Shown here: positions 9,058 to 16,082 of the stretch, piece by piece | Layout: each line of letters starts with the position of its first letter | Numbering within the stretch: position 1 is the first letter of the stretch | Source of the DNA: Oscillospiraceae bacterium | Lineage (GTDB): Bacteria > Bacillota > Clostridia > Oscillospirales > Acutalibacteraceae | Assembly (NCBI GenBank): GCA_015065865.1 | Contig: SVPM01000017.1 | Location: 1-35,768, forward strand | DNA: 35,768 nucleotides | Direction of reading: 5' to 3' | Translations under genes and position numbers: made by a program | Notes under the pieces: model-generated | Told to the model about the DNA's origin: nothing | The model's input: only the letters and a program-made list of their open reading frames with translations | Databases searched by the model: none

Positions 9058-9363
9058 TTACGTATCGGCGGTTTCCTCTTTTTTATCCAGTCGATAGTTG
9101 CGTGCATACAACACGAGATCCGCACCCACCATCACGAGATTCAACACGTAGAAGAACAGTACGTACCATTTTTCGGCAACGGATGCCATATACGCTTCGT
9201 TCACGAGTTTGGAGGCGATACCTGCGATGTAACCGAAAAAGATCAAGCACAAAAACGGCAGGCTTTTGCCTTTGGCGGTGCGGGCACGCCACGATTTCAG
9301 CACGTTCAGCGGCCACGAAGCGCCAAAACTGACGATCATAATGATCTCGAGTAATTCTGCCAT
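9058..9363 (-). CDS. Small three-helix membrane protein, PQ-loop/SemiSWEET-like
   Basis: This protein of 101 residues has three hydrophobic segments at about 3-20, 36-55 and 66-86. The first is followed by a loop in which SWPLNVLKSWRARTAKGKSL resembles the PQ-loop pattern P-x-x-x-x-x-x-x-R-T-x-x-x-x-S-L of SemiSWEET and related small sugar or cofactor transporters. Length and three-helix layout fit a SemiSWEET half-transporter that would work as a dimer. The classic Pro-Gln pair is Pro-Leu here, so the assignment is tentative and the substrate unknown. The ATG follows a weak GAGGTG site. The gene has its own strong promoter and terminator and stands alone. Confidence 0.7.
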   Translation of the reverse strand: MAELLEIIMIVSFGASWPLNVLKSWRARTAKGKSLPFLCLIFFGYIAGIASKLVNEAYMASVAEKWYVLFFYVLNLVMVGADLVLYARNYRLDKKEETADT

Positions 9364-9389
9364 GGTAACACCTCATACGTTTTTGGAAT

Positions 9390-9418
9390 ATAATATACCC
9401 GCAACGCCGCTTTGTCAA
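9390..9418 (-). promoter_or_regulatory. Promoter of the PQ-loop protein gene
   Basis: On the - strand a perfect TTGACA (9418-9413) and TATTAT (9395-9390) are separated by 17 nt. The -35 lies in the loop, and part of the spacer in one arm, of the inverted repeat at 9396-9433. Confidence 0.8.
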
Positions 9419-9433
9419 GTGCCGTTGCGGGTA
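9396..9433. repeat. 11-bp inverted repeat over the promoter
   Basis: TACCCGCAACG (9396-9406) and CGTTGCGGGTA (9423-9433) are perfect inverted copies around a 16-nt loop. The element lies just past the stop of the lyase-like gene (ends 9439) and covers the -35 region of the next gene. It may be a terminator without a good U-tract, an operator, or both. Confidence 0.6.
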
Positions 9434-9438
9434 TGGTG

Positions 9439-10485
9439 TTAAAACACATCCGAAACACGGACGATACCGATGGTGACCTGTCCGTCTTTCAAATCGTGGA
9501 AGATGACTTGTTCGGAGGAGGGGGAGAAGGTGGGATGCGGGTGCGCGGGATGTTTCCAGATGAAGCCTGCGCGGTATACTTCCGCCTCTTTGCCTGTTTC
9601 TTTATCGATCACTACCACACTGCTGTAGCCGGGGCCTTGCGTGTCGGCGGTGAGATAGCGGTTGTTCGGTGCACAGCACACGTGCCAATAAGGATAAGCC
9701 GCATACTGCACGTTGGTCTGTTTACCATCCACCCCCGCAAAGCACAGCCCGCGCGGCGGGAGGGGTGAGCAGGGATACTTCACAAACCACAAACCGCTGC
9801 CGTCGGGCACCCAGCACTCGTGTCCGAAGCAGTCGCCCAGATTGCCCTCCTCGTCCAGCCGCTGTTTGGCCATGCAGTGCATGCCGTTTTCTTCATCGTA
9901 CAGCCACAGGCGGTTGGAAACATAGAAGGTGTCGCCTTCGTGGGCGAAAAACACCTGTCTATGGTTTTGCGGGTTAACCATAAAATGGTTGGCGGTGGGG
10001 AAAGGGGCTTGGAACCGTTTGCGGAACAATTCGACCGCTTCACCGGTCTGCAGATCCAACCGTTTGCAGTTAGAACCGTCGCCGCCGTCGTATACGTAAT
10101 ACCGTCCGTCGGCGGTAACGGTGCTGTCGGCAAGATACTTGTCGCGATGCAGGTCACGGCTTTCACCGCTTGCGATATCCACGCACACGAGGGTGGGCAT
10201 ATCCTCATCGCGGCGAATGATGTATGCCTTCGTGCCGTGCACCATCGCGACGTTCGAGTGCGGCACAAGCAGCGTTTCGGTTTCGTTTTGAAGATCGACC
10301 AATACCGACTCCGCATTTGCGTAAAATTCTCTGTCGCTGCCATCGAACTTGGGGCTGCGATTGAGCACCAAGCGGTGTTCGTCCACCCAGTTGTTGGTGG
10401 CATAGTAACCGAATGAGTAGTGGTAGGTATCGTCCGCGATGCGGACGAGGGGCAAGCCGCCCACGGTTTCGTGTGTGATGTTCAT
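9439..10485 (-). CDS. Oligogalacturonate lyase-like beta-propeller enzyme (copy 2)
   Basis: The 348-residue protein resembles oligogalacturonate lyases (Ogl, PF14583), seven-bladed propellers that cleave short uronides by metal-dependent beta-elimination in the cytoplasm. Visible landmarks are GHECWVPDG (His222, matching the Ogl base), YWHVCCAPN (His268) and HPAHPHP (His312, His315, His317). From memory the Yersinia enzyme coordinates Mn2+ with Gln-x-x-His-x-His at this last site, so the Gln appears replaced by His312. No signal peptide is present, so it acts on imported or internal substrate. AAGGAG precedes the ATG, 14 nt after the preceding gene. It is a clear paralogue of that neighbour. 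The true substrate may not be a pectin fragment. Confidence 0.8.
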   Translation of the reverse strand: MNITHETVGGLPLVRIADDTYHYSFGYYATNNWVDEHRLVLNRSPKFDGSDREFYANAESVLVDLQNETETLLVPHSNVAMVHGTKAYIIRRDEDMPTLVCVDIASGESRDLHRDKYLADSTVTADGRYYVYDGGDGSNCKRLDLQTGEAVELFRKRFQAPFPTANHFMVNPQNHRQVFFAHEGDTFYVSNRLWLYDEENGMHCMAKQRLDEEGNLGDCFGHECWVPDGSGLWFVKYPCSPLPPRGLCFAGVDGKQTNVQYAAYPYWHVCCAPNNRYLTADTQGPGYSSVVVIDKETGKEAEVYRAGFIWKHPAHPHPTFSPSSEQVIFHDLKDGQVTIGIVRVSDVF

Positions 10486-10499
10486 ATAGGAACTCTCCT

Positions 10500-11597
10500 T
10501 TATTCCGCAATGTCAGTCGTGCGTACAAGACCCAGTGCCACCTTTTCATTTTTCCATTCGTGGAAAATGAGCAGTGATGAATCCAAACTAAACGAGGGGT
10601 GCGGATGGGTGGGGTGTTGCCACGTGGTGCCTGCTTGGTGCACCAATGTTTCCTGACCCGTTGCGGTATCTACAAAGCAAACTCCGCTATAGGAATCGCT
10701 TTGTGTGTCGGCGGCGAGGAACCGCCCGTTCGGTGCACAGCAAACGTGCCAGTATGGATACTTTTGATACTGCACATCGGTTTGTTCGCCCTCGATGCTT
10801 ACATAGCAGATGCCGCGCGGCGGCGTGGGCGAGCAGCGGTACTTAATAAACCACAAACCTTTGCCGTCGGGAGCCCAGCATTCGTGGCCGAAACAATCGC
10901 CGAGATTCCCCTCTTCGTCCAATCGCTGTTTTGCCAACGGGAACATCCCTTTGTCTTTCGTATACAACCACAGGCGATTGGAAATGTAGAACGTGTTGCC
11001 CTCGTGGCAGAAGAAGACGGTGTCGGGGTCAGTGGGGGAGATCATAACGTGTGTGACCTCGGGCAACGGCTTTTGAAAGCGCTTTCGGAACAGGATCTCG
11101 CTCTCGCCGCTTGCGGTATCCACCCGCACGCACGTATACTCCTCACTGTCGTTCGCCGGATGAATCTCCAAATTGAGAAAACGGCCGTCTGCTGTGATAT
11201 GCGGAAAATAAAGGTCATTCGGGTGGGCGTACAATTTGCGCGGTTTGCGTGTTTCCACGTTCATATGCCACAAACTGTCGCCGTTTTCACCTTTACACAG
11301 ATAATAAAGGTCGCAGCCGTTCACGACGTATCCTTCGGTGTACCCCGAGCCGTAGGCGCGGTCGGGTGAGGGAGGCAGAGTGCAGAGAAACGTTTCGGTT
11401 TCTTTCTCAACGTCCACCAACACCAATTCGGCGTGTTGGCTAAACTTTTTCAGTTCCGGTTCGGTGCTGCGTACCAACACCAAACGGTGGTCATCCACCC
11501 ATTTGTTGGCGCTGTAGTATCCGAAGGAATAGTGATAGGTATCGTCGGTGATGTAACGGATGGGGTAGCCATTCACTACATCGTTTATGATCTTCAT
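10500..11597 (-). CDS. Oligogalacturonate lyase-like beta-propeller enzyme (copy 1)
   Basis: This 365-residue protein is the tandem paralogue of the following gene. It shares YHYSFGYY near the N-terminus, then GHECWAPDG, YWHVCCAPN and a C-terminal HPTHPHP metal motif, in the order seen in oligogalacturonate lyases (PF14583). As in its partner, His stands where Ogl has the metal-binding Gln. The start is the ATG at 11597: GGAG lies 8 nt before it, and the start overlaps the stop of the upstream oxidoreductase gene as ATGA, so translation is coupled. An ATG six bases earlier is too close to the ribosome site. Two divergent copies in one operon suggest two related substrates or a hetero-oligomer. 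No secretion signal is seen. Confidence 0.8.
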   Translation of the reverse strand: MKIINDVVNGYPIRYITDDTYHYSFGYYSANKWVDDHRLVLVRSTEPELKKFSQHAELVLVDVEKETETFLCTLPPSPDRAYGSGYTEGYVVNGCDLYYLCKGENGDSLWHMNVETRKPRKLYAHPNDLYFPHITADGRFLNLEIHPANDSEEYTCVRVDTASGESEILFRKRFQKPLPEVTHVMISPTDPDTVFFCHEGNTFYISNRLWLYTKDKGMFPLAKQRLDEEGNLGDCFGHECWAPDGKGLWFIKYRCSPTPPRGICYVSIEGEQTDVQYQKYPYWHVCCAPNGRFLAADTQSDSYSGVCFVDTATGQETLVHQAGTTWQHPTHPHPSFSLDSSLLIFHEWKNEKVALGLVRTTDIAE

Positions 11598-12664
11598 ACG
11601 CATAGCTCCAGTGCACGGTTTTGTGCTTTGATGCAAAGTTCCATGGTGGTGAGTGTTTCCGCGAGCGGCAGGGCGGTGTCGGTGCGATGCACCACGTCCC
11701 ACAGCACGCGGTGGAAGAAGGAGGAACCGATCTTGCCTTGCACGCTTTCGTGGAAGGTGCCGTCTTCGGTCACCAAAAAGACGTGTTCGCCGGTTTTGTC
11801 CACTCCGATATTGACGTTTTTACGCAGTTCGATATACCCTTTTTCCGCCTCGATGATGAGGCGCGGATCCCCCCACGTGCCGAGCCCTTTGGGAAAGTCC
11901 CACGAAATGTGCAAAAAGCCGGTAGCACCGTTTTCGCCGGTGAGCAGGATATCACCCACCTCATCAAATTCCGCATATTGCGGATAGCGCAGATTCGCCA
12001 CCCGTGCGGCGGTAACGGAGGCGGTGGTATTGCCTGTCAGTTTCAAAAACTGATGTACCTGATGGGAGCCGATGTCAATGAGCACGCCACCCGTATCTTC
12101 CCGCCTGAAAAACCACGCGGGACGGGAGGGGGCGTTCAGCACGTGCGGGGCGGAGATGATGACACTGTTTACCCGTCCGAGCATGCCGCGAGAAAGCCTA
12201 TCATAGATAAAGGTCATGGATTCCGAATCCATACTCTCTCCGAAATAGGTGATGAATTTTTGACCCGTTTCGGCGCACGTAGCTTTAATATCCTCGAGTT
12301 GCGACAGGGTGGTACAGGGAGCTTTGTCGGACAAAAAGTCTTTGCCTGCCCGCATTACGCGCACACCCAGCGGCGCGCGGCGCGCGGGAATATCCGCCGA
12401 AGCGATCAGACGCACGGCAGGATCTTGTAAGATATCCTCTTCGCTTGCCGCGGCCTGTGCGGTGGGAAATTCCTTCAAAAAGCGTTCCACCAGTGCGGGG
12501 TCGCGGTCAAACACAAAACCGAGAACGGCACCGGCGCGGAGAAGCCCGTGACACATACCGTAAATATGGCCGTGCGCGAGACCGATCGCGGCAAAAACGA
12601 TCGGTTCATCGGGGACGGGGGGGACGGTGAACGCTGAGTAATCAAAAAATTTGTCCCGTGTCAT
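11594..12664 (-). CDS. Gfo/Idh/MocA-family oxidoreductase
   Basis: The 356-residue protein belongs to the NAD(P)-dependent Gfo/Idh/MocA family, which oxidises or reduces sugar or inositol hydroxyls. The N-terminal Rossmann segment is atypical: IGLAHGH near residues 27-33 replaces the usual GxGxxG. The catalytic-lysine motif EKP appears as DKAPCTT, keeping the Lys. The substrate domain has GGVLIDIGSHQVHQ, the usual D-x-G-x-H block. The ATG overlaps the preceding stop as ATGA, and the stop overlaps the next start in the same way. It therefore sits between another oxidoreductase and two lyase-like proteins in one translationally coupled operon. Substrate unknown. Confidence 0.85.
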   Translation of the reverse strand: MTRDKFFDYSAFTVPPVPDEPIVFAAIGLAHGHIYGMCHGLLRAGAVLGFVFDRDPALVERFLKEFPTAQAAASEEDILQDPAVRLIASADIPARRAPLGVRVMRAGKDFLSDKAPCTTLSQLEDIKATCAETGQKFITYFGESMDSESMTFIYDRLSRGMLGRVNSVIISAPHVLNAPSRPAWFFRREDTGGVLIDIGSHQVHQFLKLTGNTTASVTAARVANLRYPQYAEFDEVGDILLTGENGATGFLHISWDFPKGLGTWGDPRLIIEAEKGYIELRKNVNIGVDKTGEHVFLVTEDGTFHESVQGKIGSSFFHRVLWDVVHRTDTALPLAETLTTMELCIKAQNRALELCV

Positions 12665-13812
12665 GTCATATCCACCAACTCTCTGTATTCTTCATAATCC
12701 GAAAGCAAGTGTTCTTCATCGTAGCACCGCATCATCAACTCATATAGACCGTCGGCATAGAGAAAACGGTCTCTGATTTTGATCTTCTCGGTCTTCACGG
12801 GGCGGATGGGGTGCTGTTGAACGGCTTCGATGCACCGCACCTGTGCCGCGGCGGCGGAAACGCCGCACGGCGGGATATAGTCGGGGACTTGCACGGCGGC
12901 GATCGCCTCAAAGATCTTTTCGTTTACGTCGGCGGCGGGATTGCCGTAACGGTATTCTTTTCCGTCGGTGGTCACACCCACGATCTCTTTGCCGTCATAA
13001 GAAACGGTGCCGTTTTCAAAGCGGTAGCAAAACAGCGGATCTTGCAGTTTTTCGGTTGCGTGGGAAACCAAACACAGTGCCGTGGCACCGTTATCCAGTG
13101 TAAAACGCGCCGCAGCGGTATCAAAGTTTTCGATCGCATTTACACGGGAAAGGTCGCATTCGGTCGTCACAGCTTCGGCAGCACGGCCCACGGCACCGCC
13201 CGTGACGTACAGCATATTATGCAGATAATGGGCGGTCGCGTTGTTGAGGACACTGTCGTTCATCACGGTGCCGTCGGGGGCAAGACACTTGCCGCCCCAA
13301 CCCGTGCCGCGCGTGAAGTATTCCTGCGGGCGCGGCCACAACACCAACGTTTTCAAGAACTGCGGTTTGCCGTAAACCCCCGCCGTAATATCGGCCTTCA
13401 GTGTGTTGATGGCCGAGGCGTAACTCCACTGATAACCCACCATCACGAATTTGCCCGCTTTTTGTGCCGCCTCGTTGATCACCGCTTCATCAGCGGAAAC
13501 ACCGCTGAGTGGTTTTTCCACCATTACGTGGGAGCCGTTTGAAAGCGCGCACAGCACCTGACGGGTATGCAAAAAGATGGGGGTGGTGATGATGGCGAGG
13601 TCGGCCGTATGTGCGGCATAAAATTCCTCCATCGTGGGGAACAGCGGCACGCCCGCCGCCGCAAGCGTAGGATAATGCTTGCATCGCTCGGGCATTACTT
13701 CCACCATACCGACGATTTCAAAATCGGGTTCCTCTTTTGCCAGCAGCGCATTCAAATACACCTCGGCATAGCCGCCGATACCTACGCACAGCAGTTTGAC
13801 TTTGTTGTTCAC
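12661..13812 (-). CDS. Gfo/Idh/MocA-family oxidoreductase, first gene of the lyase operon
   Basis: The roughly 383-residue protein has a clear Rossmann start (KLLCVGIGGYAEVY, with GxGG), VEKPLSG as the catalytic-lysine motif, and a C-terminal alpha/beta domain typical of NAD(P)-dependent sugar dehydrogenases. In the substrate domain the usual aspartate-histidine block is altered to NNATAHYLHN. The GTG at 13812 is chosen because AAGGCGG lies 8 nt before it; the ATG at 13818 is a close alternative. It is the first gene after the AraC regulator. It is followed by a 4-nt overlap with the second oxidoreductase, indicating strong co-expression. Known relatives include enzymes that make 3-keto-glycosides, which would suit a downstream elimination enzyme, but that is inference. 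Confidence 0.85.
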   Translation of the reverse strand: MNNKVKLLCVGIGGYAEVYLNALLAKEEPDFEIVGMVEVMPERCKHYPTLAAAGVPLFPTMEEFYAAHTADLAIITTPIFLHTRQVLCALSNGSHVMVEKPLSGVSADEAVINEAAQKAGKFVMVGYQWSYASAINTLKADITAGVYGKPQFLKTLVLWPRPQEYFTRGTGWGGKCLAPDGTVMNDSVLNNATAHYLHNMLYVTGGAVGRAAEAVTTECDLSRVNAIENFDTAAARFTLDNGATALCLVSHATEKLQDPLFCYRFENGTVSYDGKEIVGVTTDGKEYRYGNPAADVNEKIFEAIAAVQVPDYIPPCGVSAAAAQVRCIEAVQQHPIRPVKTEKIKIRDRFLYADGLYELMMRCYDEEHLLSDYEEYRELVDMT

Positions 13813-13831
13813 ACACATCACCGCCTTACAG

Positions 13832-13879
13832 GTAATACTATTACAAAAGAAAAGTACCACACCCCCTTGTATTTTGCAA
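13832..13879 (-). promoter_or_regulatory. Weak promoter and palindrome ahead of the oxidoreductase/lyase operon
   Basis: On the - strand TTGCAA (13879-13874) lies 17 nt from TACTTT (13856-13851), a poor -10 that would fit activator dependence. Just downstream, at the likely transcription start, is the perfect palindrome GTAATACTATTAC (13832-13844), a possible operator. The AraC-linked motif at 13894-13920 lies 14 nt upstream of the -35. Confidence 0.45.
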
Positions 13880-13893
13880 GGCGGTGCGGCGGG

Positions 13894-13920
13894 AAAAGCG
13901 GATTTTACATATTTTTTGCA
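13894..13920. promoter_or_regulatory. Shared AraC-linked motif, site 1
   Basis: The segment AAAAGCGGATTTTACAT followed by ATTTTTTGCA is almost identical to site 3 at 23012-23037 and similar to site 2 at 16907-16923. It lies between the AraC gene and the oxidoreductase/lyase operon, upstream of the weak promoter. A binding site for an AraC-family activator is the simplest reading. Confidence 0.55.
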
Positions 13921-13963
13921 AAAACGGGCGATTTGCTTCGGGTGGGCGGAAAAGGTCGGGTGC

Positions 13964-14713
13964 TTACATAATGGATCGCTTGCGAAAATCGCGTGGGGTC
14001 TGTCCGGTCACCATGCCGAACACTTTGCGGAAATAGGAGGCGGAACTAAACCCCAGTTGTTCGCTGATCGCTTCGATCGACAGATCGGTGGTTTGCAACA
14101 GGTCGATCGCACGGCGACAGCAGAGTTCCTGTCGCGCCGCATTGGGTGTTTTGCCCAGCGCACGGCGAAAAATTTGGTAGAGCGCCGATTCACTGATGCC
14201 GCAGGCATCGGCCACTTCGCTCATAGAGGCGGTGAGATGTTCCGTCATATATTGCATGGCCGTGTAGGGAATGGGATGATAGGTTTGCGGATGATCCACC
14301 GCCATAGTGGGGAGGGTCAGCCCCAGTGCGGTATAGAGCAGACCGACGGTGTAGGCGCTCACGGTATCGGTATCTGTGAGTTGTGAAAACAGTGCCGCCG
14401 CTTGTGTGTCGGGGTGCAAGACCTGCAATGCATACGGACACTTGCGATCACGCGGAAGATAGGCAAAGCCGAGCGATTGAAATACGCAGTCCTCGCCGCG
14501 CCAATAGGAGTGGTAGCGGCATCCCTTAGGAATATAGAAGATATCTCCTGCTTTTACCTCAATACGGGTAATGTCGGAAACAAGAAGTCCGTGTCCGCTT
14601 TTTAGAATACCGATGAAATGTGTGGGAGCACCGTGACTGTTATCGGTGTGATGGTGTTGGTGAATATGTATTTGTATAAAGCGAAATGTGGTGAAGAATT
14701 CTTGGTCATTCAA
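13964..14713 (-). CDS. AraC-family transcriptional regulator (AraC1)
   Basis: The 249-residue protein has an N-terminal cupin-like sensor domain (HFIGILKSGHG...GDIFYIPKGCRYHSYW). Its C-terminal double helix-turn-helix of AraC/XylS type spans roughly residues 150-245 and includes ISEQLGFSSASYFRKVFG near the end. It probably activates the oxidoreductase/lyase operon that begins 151 nt downstream on the same strand. The start is taken as TTG at 14713, because AAGGTGG lies 8 nt before it and the frame upstream gives no family-like sequence; a GTG at 14725 overlaps that ribosome site. The sensed ligand is probably a sugar or glycoside fragment. Confidence 0.85.
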   Translation of the reverse strand: MNDQEFFTTFRFIQIHIHQHHHTDNSHGAPTHFIGILKSGHGLLVSDITRIEVKAGDIFYIPKGCRYHSYWRGEDCVFQSLGFAYLPRDRKCPYALQVLHPDTQAAALFSQLTDTDTVSAYTVGLLYTALGLTLPTMAVDHPQTYHPIPYTAMQYMTEHLTASMSEVADACGISESALYQIFRRALGKTPNAARQELCCRRAIDLLQTTDLSIEAISEQLGFSSASYFRKVFGMVTGQTPRDFRKRSIM

Positions 14714-14758
14714 CGGTAAAACCACCTTTTTAATGCAGAATATTACCTCTTTTTGTGC

Positions 14759-14787
14759 AGTATAGCATATTGCGTTCGTGCGGTCAA
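14759..14787 (-). promoter_or_regulatory. Promoter of AraC1
   Basis: On the - strand TTGACC (14787-14782) and TATACT (14764-14759) are 17 nt apart, with TG one base before the -10. It overlaps the outward-facing promoter at 14770-14799, so the two cannot easily be occupied at once. Confidence 0.75.
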
Positions 14788-14799
14788 GCGGTTTATAAT
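14770..14799 (+). promoter_or_regulatory. Promoter towards the quinone-oxidoreductase-like gene
   Basis: TTGCGT (14770-14775) and a perfect TATAAT (14794-14799) are separated by 18 nt. Transcription would start near 14806, run through the oxidoreductase fragment and reach the gene at 15003. It interleaves with the AraC1 promoter on the other strand. Confidence 0.6.
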
Positions 14800-14813
14800 A
14801 AGTTAAGAGTGTG

Positions 14814-14984
14814 ATGGCATATGGCAAAACGCATTTTGTTTGCCTTGCCGCTGTTGCATCTGGCGGATGCCGCCGTCAGTTGGTCGTTGCAGGTACCGAA
14901 GGCGTGGTGGAGATCCGCCCGTTGGAGTGCGGAGAGTATCCGCCCGACTACTATGCGAATGCGCGCGGCGTAAGGCGGGAATGA
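14814..14984 (+). pseudogene. C-terminal remnant of a Gfo/Idh/MocA oxidoreductase
   Basis: An open frame of 56 codons from ATG 14814 encodes a segment including GCRRQLVVAGTEGVVEIRPL, followed by a short tail with tyrosines and arginines. This resembles the C-terminal part of Gfo/Idh/MocA dehydrogenases, where G-x-x-R-R-Q-L-x-V-x-G-x-x-G-x-x-E-I-x-P-L-E is common. The N-terminal Rossmann domain and the EKP motif are absent, so the fragment cannot be an active dehydrogenase by itself. It sits directly between the divergent promoters and the gene at 15003. The simplest explanation is a deletion that removed most of an ancestral gene of this sugar island. It may still be translated as a leader peptide, though its ribosome site is weak. 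Confidence 0.6.
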
Positions 14985-15002
14985 TATAAAGGAGATGAGG
15001 AT

Positions 15003-15986
15003 ATGAAAGCAATCTTAGTGAATGACGATCGCACCTTGCGGTGGGATAACGTGCCCGATCCGGTGGTGGGAGCAGAGGATTGTTTGGTGAAAATTGAGGC
15101 GGCGGCACTTAACCGTGCCGATCTGATGCAGCGCGAGGGTGACTATCCACCCCCGCCCGGCTGTCCCGAATGGATGGGACTCGAGATCGCGGGCACTATT
15201 GCAAAAGTGGGTGAGCAAGCGGCCGCAAAGTCGCAGTGGAAAGTGGGCGACAAGGTGTGCGCGTTGCTCGGCGGCGGTGGTTACGCCGAATACGCCAATG
15301 TGAAATACGATATGTTGATGCCGGTTCCCGCCGGTTGTTCCATGGTGGAGGCAGCGGCGATTCCCGAGGCGTTTGCCACGGCGTATTTGAACCTGTTTTT
15401 GGAAGGTGGCTTGAAAGAGGGGGATACCTTGCTTATGAACGCGGGTGCGAGCGGGCTTGCCAGTGTGGTCATCCCGATGGCGAAAGCGTTCGGTGCCAGA
15501 GTGATCACTACCGTGTTGTCGGATGAAATTGCTGCTTCTATTCGTCATTTGAATGCCGATGTGGTGGTGAATACCGCCAAAGAGGATATCGTGGACGTTC
15601 TGAAACAGCAGTTGGAGGAAGGCCACCCCGTGGACGTGGCTATTGATTGCCTCGGCGGTGAGGTGATGGGACGTTGTATCCATTACTTAAAGCACGGTGC
15701 GCGCTGGATCATGATCGCGGCACTGGCGGGGCAGTTAACACAGATCGATCTTAAAAACATCTACGTGCGTAATGTGCGTATCATCGGCAGTACCCTGCGT
15801 TCCCGCACCCCCGCGGTGAAGGCGCAGATCTTGGCGGAACTGGTGGAAAAGGTGTGGCCCAAGGTGGAAAGCGGGGAAGTGAGACCCACTATCTACAAGG
15901 TGCTTCCCATCACCGAAGCCGAAGCCGCACACGACATTTTGTATCGAGGCGAAAACGTGGGCAAAGTGGTGCTCACGGTAGGGTGA
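15003..15986 (+). CDS. Zinc-free MDR quinone oxidoreductase (PIG3/QOR-like)
   Basis: The 327-residue protein is a medium-chain reductase of the quinone oxidoreductase type, which reduces quinones or enones with NADPH in the cytoplasm. The N-terminal GroES-like domain includes ALNRADLMQREGDYPPPPG, very typical of the TP53I3/PIG3 subgroup. The cofactor domain has NAGASGLASV near residues 145-154, where relatives have GGASGVG. Zinc-binding cysteines of alcohol dehydrogenases are lacking. AAAGGAG at 14988-14994 supports the ATG. Its last codons and stop lie inside a palindromic repeat (15979-16023), and a strong terminator follows. Link to the neighbouring sugar genes is unclear; it may be a stress or detoxification enzyme. 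Confidence 0.85.
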   Translation: MKAILVNDDRTLRWDNVPDPVVGAEDCLVKIEAAALNRADLMQREGDYPPPPGCPEWMGLEIAGTIAKVGEQAAAKSQWKVGDKVCALLGGGGYAEYANVKYDMLMPVPAGCSMVEAAAIPEAFATAYLNLFLEGGLKEGDTLLMNAGASGLASVVIPMAKAFGARVITTVLSDEIAASIRHLNADVVVNTAKEDIVDVLKQQLEEGHPVDVAIDCLGGEVMGRCIHYLKHGARWIMIAALAGQLTQIDLKNIYVRNVRIIGSTLRSRTPAVKAQILAELVEKVWPKVESGEVRPTIYKVLPITEAEAAHDILYRGENVGKVVLTVG

Positions 15987-16023
15987 GCAGTTAAACCCGC
16001 ACTCCGTTTCACTGCTCGCTCTA
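15979..16023. repeat. Dispersed palindromic repeat, copy A
   Basis: TAGGGTGAGCAGT and ACTGCTCGCTCTA are imperfect inverted arms around a 19-nt centre containing TAAACCCG and ACTCCGTTTC. The reverse complement of the centre matches copy B at 27255-27305, so the two copies lie in opposite orientation. The left arm supplies the final codons and stop of the preceding gene. Confidence 0.7.
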
Positions 16024-16034
16024 GGATAAAAGTA

Positions 16035-16073
16035 AAAGGCAACGGCAAGCGAATTCCGCTTGCCGTTGCTTTG
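16035..16073. terminator. Bidirectional terminator between converging genes
   Basis: GCAACGGCAAGCG (16039-16051) pairs perfectly with CGCTTGCCGTTGC (16057-16069) around a 5-nt loop, with A-residues on the left. It separates the quinone-oxidoreductase-like gene from the converging AraC2 gene. The T-run on the right is short. Confidence 0.8.
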
Positions 16074-16082
16074 CATTCACTC

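Noticed and set aside
11074-11087. TGAAAGCGCTTTCG, close to a CcpA catabolite-response site.
   Set aside because: It lies inside the lyase-like coding region, far from any promoter, and encodes a conserved Arg-Lys-Arg-Phe stretch; chance is the simplest explanation.
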